Part shown: positions 33,801-41,498 of the stretch, piece after piece
Position numbering within the stretch: the stretch's first letter is position 1
How the letters are laid out: each line of letters begins with the position of its first letter
Assembly (NCBI RefSeq): GCF_001714725.1
Contig: NZ_CP016447.1
Span: forward strand, 1,999,001-2,063,000
Reading direction: 5' to 3'
Length of the DNA: 64,000 nt
From: Acidovorax sp. RAC01
GTDB lineage: Bacteria; Pseudomonadota; Gammaproteobacteria; Burkholderiales; Burkholderiaceae_C
Program-made: the position numbers and the translations under genes
Notes under the pieces: model-generated
What the model saw: the letters and a program-made list of their open reading frames with translations, nothing else
Told to the model about the DNA's origin: nothing
Databases searched by the model: none

Positions 33801-34143
33801 GGGCTACGGCCTGGGCGCCATGGGCATGACGGCCGGGGGCTTACATGCGCCTGTATTCACTGTCGCCTGGCCCACGGGCGAGTTCGGCGCCATGGGGCTC
33901 GAAGGGGCCGTGCGCCTGGGTTTCAGAAAAGAGCTGGAGGCCCTGCCCGAAGGCGCCGAGCGCGACGCGCTGTTTGCCAAGCTGCTGGCCAAGTCCTACG
34001 CCAACGGCGAGGCGATGCACATGGCGGCCACGCTGGAGATCGACGCTGTGATCGACCCGGCCGACACGCGTGCCTGGCTGGCGCGCGGGCTGGCGTCGGC
34101 GCAGGTCGGGCCGCTGGGGCACCGGTTCATCGACACCTGGTGA
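30856..34143 (+). CDS. Single-chain biotin-dependent acyl-CoA carboxylase
   Basis: All parts of an acyl-CoA carboxylase in one 1095-residue chain. Biotin carboxylase occupies about residues 1-450 (KVLIANRGEIALRTVRALHD start, GGGGRGMRAV ATP-grasp loop, ECNPRLQVEHTISEEVTG). A linker follows at about 450-490, then a biotinyl domain with LEAMKMEHV and biotin-accepting K527, then a fused beta/alpha carboxyltransferase (about 575-1095; GGGGRPGDTD, GNAALLGCSDVIIATHASNIGMGGPAM, ARFMQLCNVHGLPMVSLVDTPGF). This order matches single-chain long-chain or broad-range acyl-CoA carboxylases known from several bacteria. The substrate (acetyl-, propionyl- or longer acyl-CoA) cannot be read from sequence. The BC-BCCP linker contains a copy of the dispersed element. 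Confidence 0.93.
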   Translation: MTDRPLFAKVLIANRGEIALRTVRALHDLGLRSVAVFADDDATSPHVQAASAAVALGATGPAAYLDGARLIAIAQAQGCDAVHPGYGFLSERADFARACADAGLRFIGPTPAQLALFGDKAQARALAQQQGVPLMPGTQAAVTLQEAQAFFAQHAHAGIVIKAIGGGGGRGMRAVASADDLPAAYARCRGEAEAAFGVDGVYVERLMGNARHIEVQVLGDGREVIALGERECTLQRRFQKVVEIAPSPSLPAPLRLSLTAAALTMARAVKYEGLGTFEFLVDLASRDLPFVFIECNPRLQVEHTISEEVTGVDLVQAQIALAAGRTLRDLGLDPAAPPPVQGFAIQWRINAETLDAQGNATPGSGALSRFDLPTGPGVRVDTHGAAGATPSPHYDTLLAKLIVHSRTPRFADALRRSQRALAECRIEGVATNLALLQALAARPEMESQQVHTRWLESALPALLFAIKDIAIKDYSTSATGQNDSELADQTPAGAVLAPMPARLVQLSVAEGDVVAAGAELAVLEAMKMEHVLLAPHAGRVGALLAAAGGYVVQGQPLLVLDAVDHAADGVVQGGAAHDPDHIRPDLQRVIDRHAFTLDAARPEAIAKRHAQGGRTARENIADLCDDDSFIEYGALAIAAQTRRRSLDDLIANTPADGMVTGIGSINAALFGPEHSRAVVMAYDATVLAGTQGMRNHAKTDRMLGIALAQKLPVVLFAEGGGGRPGDTDMPIVAGLHVHTFARYAALSGQVPVIGIAAGRCFAGNAALLGCSDVIIATHASNIGMGGPAMVEGGGVGVFKPEQIGPSRVQHANGVIDVLVDDEAGAVTAARHYLSFFQGRTSQWAAPDQRLLRAVVPENRLRVYDTRTAMAGLVDEGSLLPLRTGFGAGIHTALARIEGRPVGLLANNPQHLGGAIDADAADKGARFMQLCNVHGLPMVSLVDTPGFMVGPEVEATAQVRHVSRLFVTAASLRVPFFSVVLRKGYGLGAMGMTAGGLHAPVFTVAWPTGEFGAMGLEGAVRLGFRKELEALPEGAERDALFAKLLAKSYANGEAMHMAATLEIDAVIDPADTRAWLARGLASAQVGPLGHRFIDTW
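32248..32305 (+). repeat. Dispersed ~60-bp AT-rich element, copy D (inside the carboxylase gene)
   Basis: GCTATCAAAGATATAGC, a spacer, then CAAGCGCCACAGGTCAAAA, matching copy B in both halves. It encodes part of the linker between the biotin carboxylase and biotinyl domains (residues about 465-484, Ile/Lys/Asp-rich), keeping the frame. Confidence 0.8.
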
Positions 34144-34234
34144 GCCCTGCGCGGCCAGCGTGGTGCGTGCTAAGCTGATTTGCCTCGCCCGCCCTTGATG
34201 GGGCGGCGCCCCTGTTTGTTGGAGACTTTGCACC

Positions 34235-35392
34235 ATGCCCGGACTTCTGCCCGATATCGATCCCGACGGTCTGCTCGAATTCTCGGTGGTCTACACCGAC
34301 CGCGCGCTCAATCACATGTCCAAGCGCTTTACTGGCGTGGTGCAGGACATTCTGGGCACGCTCAAAGAGGTCTACCACGCCCACACCGCCGTGCTGGTGC
34401 CGGGCAGCGGCACCTTTGGCATGGAAGCCGTGGCGCGCCAGTTTGCCAACCAGGAAAAGGTGCTCATCGTGCGCAACGGCTGGTTCAGCTACCGCTGGAC
34501 TCAGATTTTTGATGCCGACAAGGGCCTGGGTGGCGGCTCGGTGGTGTGCAAGGCGCGCCAGCAGGGCAGCGGCCCGCAGGCGCCCTGGGCTCCGTGCCCG
34601 GCCGACGAGGTGGCCGCCACCATCCGCGCCGAGCGCCCCAAGGTGGTGTTTGCACCGCACGTCGAAACATCGAGCGGCATCATCCTGAGTGACGACTACC
34701 TGAGCACCATCACCGCCGCCGCGCACGAGGTGGGCGCGCTGTTTGTGCTGGACTGCGTGGCGTCTGGCGCGATGTGGGTGGACATGCAGGCCACCGGCGT
34801 GGACGTGCTGATTTCTGCTCCGCAAAAGGGCTGGAGCGGCTCACCCTGCTGCGCCATGGTGATGCTGAGCGCGCGTGCCCGCCAGGCCATCGAGGGCACG
34901 ACCAGCAGCAGCTTTTCGTGCGACCTCAAGAAGTGGATGCAGATTGCCGAGGGCTATGAAAAGGGCCAGCACGCCTACCACACCACCATGCCCACCGATG
35001 CGCTGGTGCGCCTGCGCGAGGTGATGGCCGAGACGCGCGAATACGGCTTTGCCAAGGTGCGCGAGGAGCAGATCGAGCTGGGCGCCAAAGTGCGCGCGCT
35101 GATGGAATCGCGCGGCTTCCCCAGCGTGGCGGCCGACGGCTGGAAGGCCCCCGGTGTGGTGGTGAGCTACACCACCGACCCTGGCATCCAGAACGGCAAG
35201 AAGTTCATGGAAGTGGGCCTGCAGACTGCCGCTGGCGTGCCGCTGCAGTGCGACGAGGGCCCGGATTTCAAGACCTTCCGCATCGGCCTTTTCGGTCTGG
35301 AAAAGTGGCACAACGTGGACCGCACGGTGGGCCACCTGGCCAAGGCACTTGACGACATTGCGGCTGCCACCGCGCCTGCCGTTGCGGCCTGA
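34235..35392 (+). CDS. Class V aminotransferase (alanine/serine-glyoxylate type)
   Basis: PLP-dependent transaminase of the alanine-glyoxylate / serine-glyoxylate / serine-pyruvate group. The 385-residue product has VLVPGSGTFGMEAVARQFA near residue 53, HVETSSGIILSDDYL near 140, LDCVASGAMWVDM (PLP Asp) near 171, and the Schiff-base Lys in SAPQKGWSGSPCCAMVML near 195. Such enzymes make glycine from glyoxylate, but substrate choice is not certain. An RBS (TTGGAGA) precedes the ATG. The gene sits two genes from the GlcD/LrgAB set. Confidence 0.9.
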   Translation: MPGLLPDIDPDGLLEFSVVYTDRALNHMSKRFTGVVQDILGTLKEVYHAHTAVLVPGSGTFGMEAVARQFANQEKVLIVRNGWFSYRWTQIFDADKGLGGGSVVCKARQQGSGPQAPWAPCPADEVAATIRAERPKVVFAPHVETSSGIILSDDYLSTITAAAHEVGALFVLDCVASGAMWVDMQATGVDVLISAPQKGWSGSPCCAMVMLSARARQAIEGTTSSSFSCDLKKWMQIAEGYEKGQHAYHTTMPTDALVRLREVMAETREYGFAKVREEQIELGAKVRALMESRGFPSVAADGWKAPGVVVSYTTDPGIQNGKKFMEVGLQTAAGVPLQCDEGPDFKTFRIGLFGLEKWHNVDRTVGHLAKALDDIAAATAPAVAA

Positions 35393-35419
35393 CGGCGTGC
35401 GGCGGGCGTACACGGCCGC

Positions 35420-36727
35420 ATGACCGCAGCACCTTCACCCGCCCACGACCCCGCGCGAGCGCTGCGCCGCGCCAAGCGGCAGGCCCTGGCCCTGCTGCTG
35501 GCGGTGACAGCGGTCTTCATTGCCACCAGCCTGGTGCCCGACCGCGGTTTGGGGCTCAACTGCCTCAAGGCCATGGCCGAGGCCGCCATGGTGGGTGCGC
35601 TGGCCGACTGGTTTGCGGTGGTGGCGCTGTTTCGCCGCCCGCTGGGCCTGCCCATCCCACACACGGCGGTCATCGCGCGCAATCAGGCCCGCATTGGCCG
35701 CAATCTGGCCACCTTTGTGCGCGACAAGTTCCTGGATGTGCCCTCGCTGGTGGCGCTGATCCGCCGCCATGACCCGGCCGAGCGCCTTGCGCAGTGGCTC
35801 ACCGCACCCGGCAATGCCGGCCTGCTGGGCCACCAGGCCACGCGCCTGGCATCGGCTGCGCTGGAGATGGTGCAGGACGCGCAGGTGGAGCGCTTCATCC
35901 ACAAGGCCGCGCGGGCGCTGATCGGGCAGGTGGACATCTCGCGCGCGCTGGCGGCGGTGCTCGACACCCTCACGCACAACGGCCGTCACCAGGCGCTGCT
36001 GGACGATGTGCTGGGTAAGCTCATCGAGTTGCTGCAAAACGAACAGACCCGCGCCTGGGTCGCGCAAAGCATCGTGGCCTGGCTGAAAAAAGACCACCCG
36101 CGCACCGAGAAGCTGTTGCCCAGCGACTGGCTGGGCGACAAGGGCTCGGTGCTGCTGGCCCGCGCGCTGGAGAGCCTGATGGCCGACGTGGCGGCCAATC
36201 CGCAGCACGCGCTGCGCGCCCAGTTTGATGGGGCCTTGCAGCGCTTGATTGACCGCCTCAAGAGCGACCCCGAGTGGGCCCGCAAGGGCGAGGAAGTGCG
36301 CGCCTGGCTGCAGACCGATGCCACGGTGGGCGGCTATGTGCAGTCGATGTGGCTGGACCTGCGCTGCGCGCTGCAGCGCGACCTGGCCGATGCCGATTCA
36401 GCGCTCGCGCGGCAGGTGGGCCGGCTGGGGCTGTGGCTGGGGGAGTCGCTGGCGGGCGATGCCGCGTTGCGGCAGTCTTTCAATGACCGGCTGGAGCGCT
36501 GGGCGGAGGGGCTGGCGCCGGATGTGTCGGCGTTTATTGCTCGGCACATTGAGGACACGGTGCGGCGGTGGGATGTGCGGGAGATGACGGAGCTGATCGA
36601 GCTGAACATCGGCAAGGATCTGCAGTACATCCGGATCAATGGGACGGTGGTGGGTGGGTTGATTGGGCTGGTGTTGTTTGGGGTGTCGCATGTGGGGGAG
36701 ATTTGGCGGGCGGTGGTGGGTAGCTGA
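35420..36727 (+). CDS. DUF445 family membrane protein (YjiN-like)
   Basis: No known function. The 435-residue product has an N-terminal hydrophobic helix (ALALLLAVTAVFIATSL, about 20-36) followed by the family core LNCLKAMAEAAMVGALADWFAVVALFRRPLGLPIPHTAVI (about 43-82, given here in abbreviated form). A long helical middle and a C-terminal hydrophobic segment (about 412-430) follow, so it is probably inner-membrane anchored at both ends. It starts 27 bases after the aminotransferase. The third-codon base use turns G-rich near the 3' end, just before the repeat region. Confidence 0.85.
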   Translation: MTAAPSPAHDPARALRRAKRQALALLLAVTAVFIATSLVPDRGLGLNCLKAMAEAAMVGALADWFAVVALFRRPLGLPIPHTAVIARNQARIGRNLATFVRDKFLDVPSLVALIRRHDPAERLAQWLTAPGNAGLLGHQATRLASAALEMVQDAQVERFIHKAARALIGQVDISRALAAVLDTLTHNGRHQALLDDVLGKLIELLQNEQTRAWVAQSIVAWLKKDHPRTEKLLPSDWLGDKGSVLLARALESLMADVAANPQHALRAQFDGALQRLIDRLKSDPEWARKGEEVRAWLQTDATVGGYVQSMWLDLRCALQRDLADADSALARQVGRLGLWLGESLAGDAALRQSFNDRLERWAEGLAPDVSAFIARHIEDTVRRWDVREMTELIELNIGKDLQYIRINGTVVGGLIGLVLFGVSHVGEIWRAVVGS

Positions 36728-36796
36728 CCGTCCGTTCGGGCTGAGCCAGTCTCAGGCTTTGTTTGTTGTGGCTACGGAATGCCTGTGCTGAGGGCG

Positions 36797-37047
36797 GGAG
36801 CCGGGAGTCGCCCGGCGTGCGAGTAACTTTCTTTTGCTTCGCCAAAAGAAAGTCACCAAAGAAAAGGCGACCCTCAGTCTGCGACCCCTTCGCGGTGCGA
36901 AGGGGCAAACCTGCACCGTGGCGGTTGCGGGGTGCGCCGTGGAACTCGCTTTGCGCTGCGCGCGCCGCTCGGACAGCCACGGCGAGTCAGTTGACGAAGC
37001 ACGCGCGCTCCGACGCGCGTGCCACCCCGCAACCGCCCCGGCGCAGG
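36797..37047 (+). repeat. Left arm of a ~790-bp imperfect inverted repeat
   Basis: This ~250-base arm is matched, reverse complemented and at roughly three-quarters identity by eye, by 37336-37587. Shared blocks include GGGAGTCGCCCGGCGTGCGA, GAAAGTCACCAAAGAAA and GGCGAGTCAGTT. It contains a perfect 11-bp hairpin (ACTTTCTTTTG at 36826-36836 with CAAAAGAAAGT at 36843-36853). Short open frames across it appear non-coding. Confidence 0.8.
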
Positions 37048-37068
37048 CGCAGCCAGAAGGGGTAGGGT

Positions 37069-37188
37069 GCCGAACAGCCGAACAGCCGAACAGCCGAACA
37101 GCCGAACAGCCGAACAGCCGAACAGCCGAACAGCCGAACAGCCGAACAGCCGAACAGCCGAACAGCCGAACAGCCGAACAGCCGAACA
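37069..37188 (+). repeat. Tandem octanucleotide array, 15 perfect copies of GCCGAACA
   Basis: Fifteen identical 8-base units, plus a partial unit GCC, form an uninterrupted 120-base array between the two arms of the inverted repeat. Since 8 is not a multiple of 3, any gain or loss of a unit would shift frame in a gene crossing it, but no convincing gene crosses it. Perfect identity suggests recent or ongoing slippage. Confidence 0.95.
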
Positions 37189-37335
37189 GCCATACGGGTC
37201 ATCGCTGCGCTCGACCCGGCAGGGCCGCGCCCCGTGCTAGCGGCAGTCGGTTGCGTCAGGCACTGCACCCGTGAGATAGGGCCGAGCGAAGCAATGGCCC
37301 GAATGGATGTCCGCTCCCCATCCCCTCTGTGTGCG

Positions 37336-37587
37336 CCGAGGAGCGCAGCGGGCGGGGTGGCGCGTGTGCCGAAGGACACACGCGCTTCGTGAACTGACTC
37401 GCCGCAGCTGTTTGAGCGTAGCTGCAACGCAGCGCAGCGAGTTCTGCGGCGCACCCCGCCCGCGAGCACCACAGGTTGCCCCGGAGCGAAGCGCAGGGGA
37501 CGCAGACAGTGGGGTCGCCCTTTCTTTGGTGACTTTCTTTCGGCGACGCGAAAGAAAGTTACTCGCACGCCGGGCGACTCCCGGCCT
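37336..37587 (-). repeat. Right arm of the imperfect inverted repeat
   Basis: Reverse complement of the left arm, including its hairpin (ACTTTCTTTCG at 37532-37542 with CGAAAGAAAGT at 37549-37559) where base changes in both strands keep pairing. Compensatory change suggests that the RNA or DNA fold matters. Confidence 0.8.
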
Positions 37588-37690
37588 CCGTCTTAAACAC
37601 AAGCATGCGGTAGCCACAGAAAACGGCGCCGCGACGACCCCGGGCCAAAAGCAGCCAAAGCAATCCAGCTAGCGCCAACCAACATCAAAC

Positions 37691-37749
37691 GCTATAAAAG
37701 TAATAGCAAAAGAGGCAATCAAACCAAGCGCCACCAGCCCAAAACGGCA
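37691..37749 (+). repeat. Dispersed ~60-bp AT-rich element, copy E
   Basis: GCTATAAAAGTAATAGC, a spacer, then CAAGCGCCACCAGCCCAAAA, downstream of the minus-strand lrgB stop. It follows the same two-half layout as copies B and D. Confidence 0.75.
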
Positions 37750-37770
37750 AAAACCCCTTGGGAAACCCCC

Positions 37771-38499
37771 TCAAAGCCACCGAAACGCCAGCGGCATCAA
37801 CACCGCCGCCAACACCACCTGCAACCCCAACGCCAACCCCGCATACGCCCCCGCATCCGCATGCACCTGCAACGCATGCGCCGCCCCGATGCCATGCGAC
37901 GCCGTCCCCAGCGCAAACCCGCGCAGCGCCATCCCTTCCGGATCGGTCGGCAACCGCAACAACCCGAACAGCCAGCGGGCAGACAGCGCCCCCACCATCC
38001 CCGTCAGTGCGGCAAAAACGGCAGCCAGCGCAGGCACCCCGCCAATCTGCGCCGCCACACCCATCGCCACCGGCGCGGTCACCGACTTGGGCGCCAGCGA
38101 CAGCAGCACATCACCCGGCAGGCCCAGCGCCCAGCCCAAGCCCACGGCGCTGGCCGCCGCCGCTGTGCCACCGGCCAGCGATGCCACCACCAGCCGCCCC
38201 CAGCGCGCACGCAATGCCGCGCGGCGTTGCCACAGCGGCCAGCCCAGTGCCACCACGGCCGGGCCCAGCAAAAAGTGGATGAACTGCGCGCCCGCAAAGT
38301 ACGTGGGGTAGGCCGTGCCCGTGGCCAGCAGCAGCCCGGCCAGCACCACCACGGACACCATCACCGGGTTGGCCCAGGGCGCGTGGCCGTAGCGCACCGA
38401 CAGCGCCTGCGCCATCACGTACACCGCCAGCGTGGCCGTCAGGCCGAACAGCGGCGCGGAGGAGAGGTAAACCCACAGCTCAACGAAGTTGTTCGCCAC
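37771..38499 (-). CDS. lrgB: LrgB family membrane protein
   Basis: Multi-pass membrane protein; first named as an antiholin-associated factor, with relatives acting in glycolate/glycerate (plant plastid PLGG1) or pyruvate transport (LrgAB-type pairs in Firmicutes). The 242-residue product has about seven or eight hydrophobic segments and the family core LAPKSVTAPVAMGVAAQIGG near residue 134, plus RGFALGTASHGIGAAHAL near 199. It overlaps lrgA by 20 bases, so the two are coupled, and follows a GlcD-type oxidase, which favours a transport role for a small hydroxyacid. Confidence 0.9.
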   Translation of the reverse strand: MANNFVELWVYLSSAPLFGLTATLAVYVMAQALSVRYGHAPWANPVMVSVVVLAGLLLATGTAYPTYFAGAQFIHFLLGPAVVALGWPLWQRRAALRARWGRLVVASLAGGTAAAASAVGLGWALGLPGDVLLSLAPKSVTAPVAMGVAAQIGGVPALAAVFAALTGMVGALSARWLFGLLRLPTDPEGMALRGFALGTASHGIGAAHALQVHADAGAYAGLALGLQVVLAAVLMPLAFRWL

Positions 38500-38857
38500 C
38501 AGCGCCCCCTTCCGTCTTGCCCGGCCTTTGCAGCCAGCGCAGCACCAGGGCCGTCACCGCCATGCCGATCCAGGTCGAGAGCACGATCACCAGCAGCAGG
38601 CGCAGGCCGTAGGCGCCCAGCAGGTCCAGGTGCGTCATCATGCCCACGCCCACGGGCACGAACAGCAGCGACAGGTGGTTGAGTAAAAAGCCCGCCGCGG
38701 GCGCTACCGCCTGCTGCACCGGCGCCCAGCGCAGGGCCAGCAGCAGCGCCACCATGCCCACCACGGGGCCGGGCACGGGCAGCTTCAGAAAGTGCGACAG
38801 GGCCTCGCCCGCCGACTGCATGAGCAGCAGGAAGGCCAGGCCCTGCAGGGGTTTCAT
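38480..38857 (-). CDS. lrgA: LrgA/CidA family membrane protein
   Basis: Small partner of LrgB. The 125-residue product has four hydrophobic segments (about residues 5-18, 30-45, 60-78 and 85-108), the LPVPGPVVGMVALLLAL signature near residue 26, and LNHLSLLFVPVGVGMM near 59. The frame continues upstream, but the ATG at 38857 gives the family length; it lies 8 bases after the stop of the FAD oxidase gene. Confidence 0.9.
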   Translation of the reverse strand: MKPLQGLAFLLLMQSAGEALSHFLKLPVPGPVVGMVALLLALRWAPVQQAVAPAAGFLLNHLSLLFVPVGVGMMTHLDLLGAYGLRLLLVIVLSTWIGMAVTALVLRWLQRPGKTEGGAGGEQLR

Positions 38858-38865
38858 CGGCTGCG

Positions 38866-40374
38866 TCAGAAGCGCGGCAGGTCGGGGTGCTTGATCTGGC
38901 CGCCGCGCACCAGCATCTTTCCGTATTCGGCGCAGCGGTGCAGCGTGGGGATGACCTTGCCGGGGTTGAGCAGGCCCGCCGGGTCGAAGGCATGTTTCAG
39001 GCCGAACATCTGCGCGTTTTCCTCGGGCGAGAACTGCACGCACATGCTGCTGATTTTTTCGATGCCCACGCCATGCTCACCCGTTACCGTGCCGCCCATG
39101 GCCACGCTGGTCTCCAGAATGTCGGCGCCAAACAGCTCGCAGCGGCGCAGCTGGTCGGCATCGTTCGCGTCGAACAGGATCAGCGGGTGCAGGTTGCCGT
39201 CGCCGGCGTGGAACACGTTCAGGCACTTGAGGCCGTACTTGATTTCCATGCCCGCAATGGCTTCCAGGATGTCGGCCAGGCGCTTGCGCGGGATGGTCGA
39301 GTCCATGCACATGTAGTCGGGGCTGATGCGGCCGCTGGCCGGGAAGGCGTTCTTGCGGCCGCTCCAGAATTTCAGGCGCTGGGCCTCGTCGCGGCTCACG
39401 GCAATGGCGGTGGCACCGGCGCCGCGCAGCACCTCGGTCATGCGGCCGATTTCTTCCTCGACCTCTTCGGGCGTGCCGTCGCTCTCGCACAGCAGGATGG
39501 CGGCGGCGCTCAGGTCGTAGTCGGCGTGCACAAAATCCTCGACGGCAGCGGTCATGGGGCCATCCATCATTTCGAGGCCTGCCGGGATGATGCCGGCGGC
39601 AATCACCGCGGCGACGGCATCGCCGGCTTTGCGCACGTCGTCGAAGCTGGCCATGATGCAGCGGGCCAGCTGCGGCTTGGGCACCAGCTTGACGGTGACC
39701 TCGGTGGTCACGGCCAGCATGCCCTCGCTGCCGATCACGGCGGCCAGCAGGTCGTAGCCGGGGGCATCCAGCGCGGCACTGCCAAATTCCACCGGCGCCC
39801 CTTCCACCGTGAAGCCCTTCACGGCCAGCACGTTGTGCACCGTGAGGCCGTATTTGAGGCAATGAACCCCGCCCGAGTTCTCGGCCACGTTGCCGCCGAT
39901 GGTGCAGGCGATCTGGCTGCTGGGGTCGGGTGCGTAGTACAGGCCATAGGGCGCGGCGGCCTCGCTGATGGCCAGGTTGCGCACGCCGCACTGCACCACG
40001 GCTGTGCGGCTTTCGGGGTCCATCTTCAGGATGCGGTTGAACTTGGCCAGCGACATCGTCACGCCCATGGCGTGCGGCATGGCACCGCCCGACAGGCCCG
40101 TGCCCGCACCGCGCGCCACCACCGGCACCTGCAGCGCATGGCAGGCCTTGAGCACGGCGGCCACTTCGTCGTACGTCTCGGGCAGGCACACCACCAGCGG
40201 GCGCTGGCGGTAGGCGGTGAGGCCGTCGCACTCGTAGGGCGTGGTGTCTTCGGCATTCCACAGCAGGGCGTGGGCCGGCAGCACACGTCCCAGGGCCTGC
40301 ACGACCTCGGCCTGGCGGGCGGCGCGCTCGGTGGACGACATGGCCGCAAGGGCGGAAGGGCTGGCGTTGTTCAT
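38866..40374 (-). CDS. FAD-linked oxidase, GlcD type
   Basis: FAD-binding type 2 oxidoreductase resembling glycolate oxidase subunit GlcD; D-lactate or D-2-hydroxyglutarate dehydrogenase is an alternative. The 502-residue product has VPVVARGAGTGLSGGAMPHAMG near residue 85 and TIGGNVAENSGGVHCLKYG near 150 (FAD domain, with residues about 55-230). The C-terminal domain carries NVFHAGDGNLHPLILFD near 382 and GTVTGEHGVGIEK near 425. An upstream in-frame GTG at 40383 is an alternative start. glcE and glcF are not adjacent. Eight bases separate it from lrgA, making an oxidase-transporter operon likely. Confidence 0.85.
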   Translation of the reverse strand: MNNASPSALAAMSSTERAARQAEVVQALGRVLPAHALLWNAEDTTPYECDGLTAYRQRPLVVCLPETYDEVAAVLKACHALQVPVVARGAGTGLSGGAMPHAMGVTMSLAKFNRILKMDPESRTAVVQCGVRNLAISEAAAPYGLYYAPDPSSQIACTIGGNVAENSGGVHCLKYGLTVHNVLAVKGFTVEGAPVEFGSAALDAPGYDLLAAVIGSEGMLAVTTEVTVKLVPKPQLARCIMASFDDVRKAGDAVAAVIAAGIIPAGLEMMDGPMTAAVEDFVHADYDLSAAAILLCESDGTPEEVEEEIGRMTEVLRGAGATAIAVSRDEAQRLKFWSGRKNAFPASGRISPDYMCMDSTIPRKRLADILEAIAGMEIKYGLKCLNVFHAGDGNLHPLILFDANDADQLRRCELFGADILETSVAMGGTVTGEHGVGIEKISSMCVQFSPEENAQMFGLKHAFDPAGLLNPGKVIPTLHRCAEYGKMLVRGGQIKHPDLPRF

Positions 40375-40450
40375 GCCTGCCACTGTAGGGGATGGGGACG
40401 GGCTGGGCGTGAGGTTTTCTGCAGGTGTTTGTGAAAAACACCGTAATGCT

Positions 40451-40510
40451 CACAAATTTATAGCTGCTAGCGCTGATTCATAAAGCGCCAGCAGCCTATT
40501 CTTGCCTGAA
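40451..40510 (+). repeat. Dispersed ~60-bp AT-rich element, copy F
   Basis: TTATAGCTGCTAGCGCT, a spacer, then TAAAGCGCCAGCAGCCTATT, in the gap between the LysR gene and the GlcD-type gene. It would lie in the 5' region of the glcD-like transcript. Confidence 0.65.
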
Positions 40511-40573
40511 TCTGGTAGGGGGCACGCCTCGGGCGAGGGCAGCCGAGCAAGGGCCTATGGGGGGATGCCCCTG

Positions 40574-41479
40574 CTACCCCATCGTCTTTTGCAGCCACTC
40601 GGCGAAGGCGGCGCATTCCCAGCGGTCCATGGTGCCGGTGCGCCAGCACAGGTAGTGCGCGTGCGGGCTGGGGGTGTCCATGGGGAACAGGCGCACCAGC
40701 GTGCCGTTTTCCAGCCAGGGTGCGCCCAGCTTGTGGCGCACCAGGGCCACGCCCATGCCGGCGGCGGCGGCGTCGCACATCAGGCCGATGTCGTTGAACT
40801 GCGAGCCCTCGACAGGCTCCGGCCAATCGAGGCCCGCGGCGGCAAACCAGGTGCGCCAGGGCTCCAGCGGGCTGCGCAGCAGGGGCACGCCCTCGAGGTC
40901 TTCAGGCCGTTCGAACGGGCCCTGCTCGCGCACAAAGCCGGGGGACGCCAGGGGTGTCACGCTGTCGCGGGCAATCTCGACATGCTCCACATCGGCGTAG
41001 TGGCCCGGACCAAAACGCACCATCAGGTCGGCGTCTTCGGCCACCACGTCCAGCAGCGGGATCGAAACCTGCAGGGCCAGGTCGATCTCGGGGTAGGCCT
41101 CGGTGAACTGGCGCAGGCGCGGGATGAGGATGGTGCGGGCAAAGGTGGGCGTCACCGCCAGCTTCAGGCGCCGGCGGCCGGGGGCCGTGGCCTGGCCCGG
41201 AAAGCGCTGCAGCGCGCCCAGGCCCTCGCGCACATGGGCCAGGTAGGCGCTGCCTTCGGTGGTCAGCGAAAAGTCGGCCCGGCCGAACAGCCGCACGCCC
41301 AGGATCTGCTCGAGCTGCTTGACCCGGTGGCTTACGGCGCTGGGCGTCACGCACAGCTCGTCGGCCGTCTGCGTCACGCTGCGCAGGCGCGCCAGGGCCT
41401 CAAACGTCAGCAGGCACTGGATGGGCGGAATGCGCCGGGCGGCGCTGCTGAGGAAGGACGAGGGGGCTGCAGTGGCCAT
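40574..41479 (-). CDS. LysR-type regulator, GcvA-like
   Basis: The 301-residue product has an N-terminal winged helix (RIPPIQCLLTFEALARLRSV; TPSAVSHRVKQLEQILGVRL, residues about 15-70) and a C-terminal effector domain. The opening PPIQ..L..FEA and the LFGR.. motif are typical of the GcvA branch, which in E. coli controls glycine cleavage. It lies 19 bases downstream of purU on the same strand and upstream of the GlcD-type gene, so control of C2/one-carbon genes is a fair guess, not shown. Confidence 0.9.
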   Translation of the reverse strand: MATAAPSSFLSSAARRIPPIQCLLTFEALARLRSVTQTADELCVTPSAVSHRVKQLEQILGVRLFGRADFSLTTEGSAYLAHVREGLGALQRFPGQATAPGRRRLKLAVTPTFARTILIPRLRQFTEAYPEIDLALQVSIPLLDVVAEDADLMVRFGPGHYADVEHVEIARDSVTPLASPGFVREQGPFERPEDLEGVPLLRSPLEPWRTWFAAAGLDWPEPVEGSQFNDIGLMCDAAAAGMGVALVRHKLGAPWLENGTLVRLFPMDTPSPHAHYLCWRTGTMDRWECAAFAEWLQKTMG

Positions 41480-41498
41480 GGCGCTCTGGGACTGTGGG

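Noticed and set aside
37069..37188. CRISPR array
   Set aside because: Units are 8 bases, directly abutting, with no spacers; no cas genes nearby.
36834..37274. Frames crossing the octamer array with EQPNSRTA repeats
   Set aside because: The 8-base unit leaves all frames open by chance; flanking sequence is an inverted repeat with no protein-like conservation visible.
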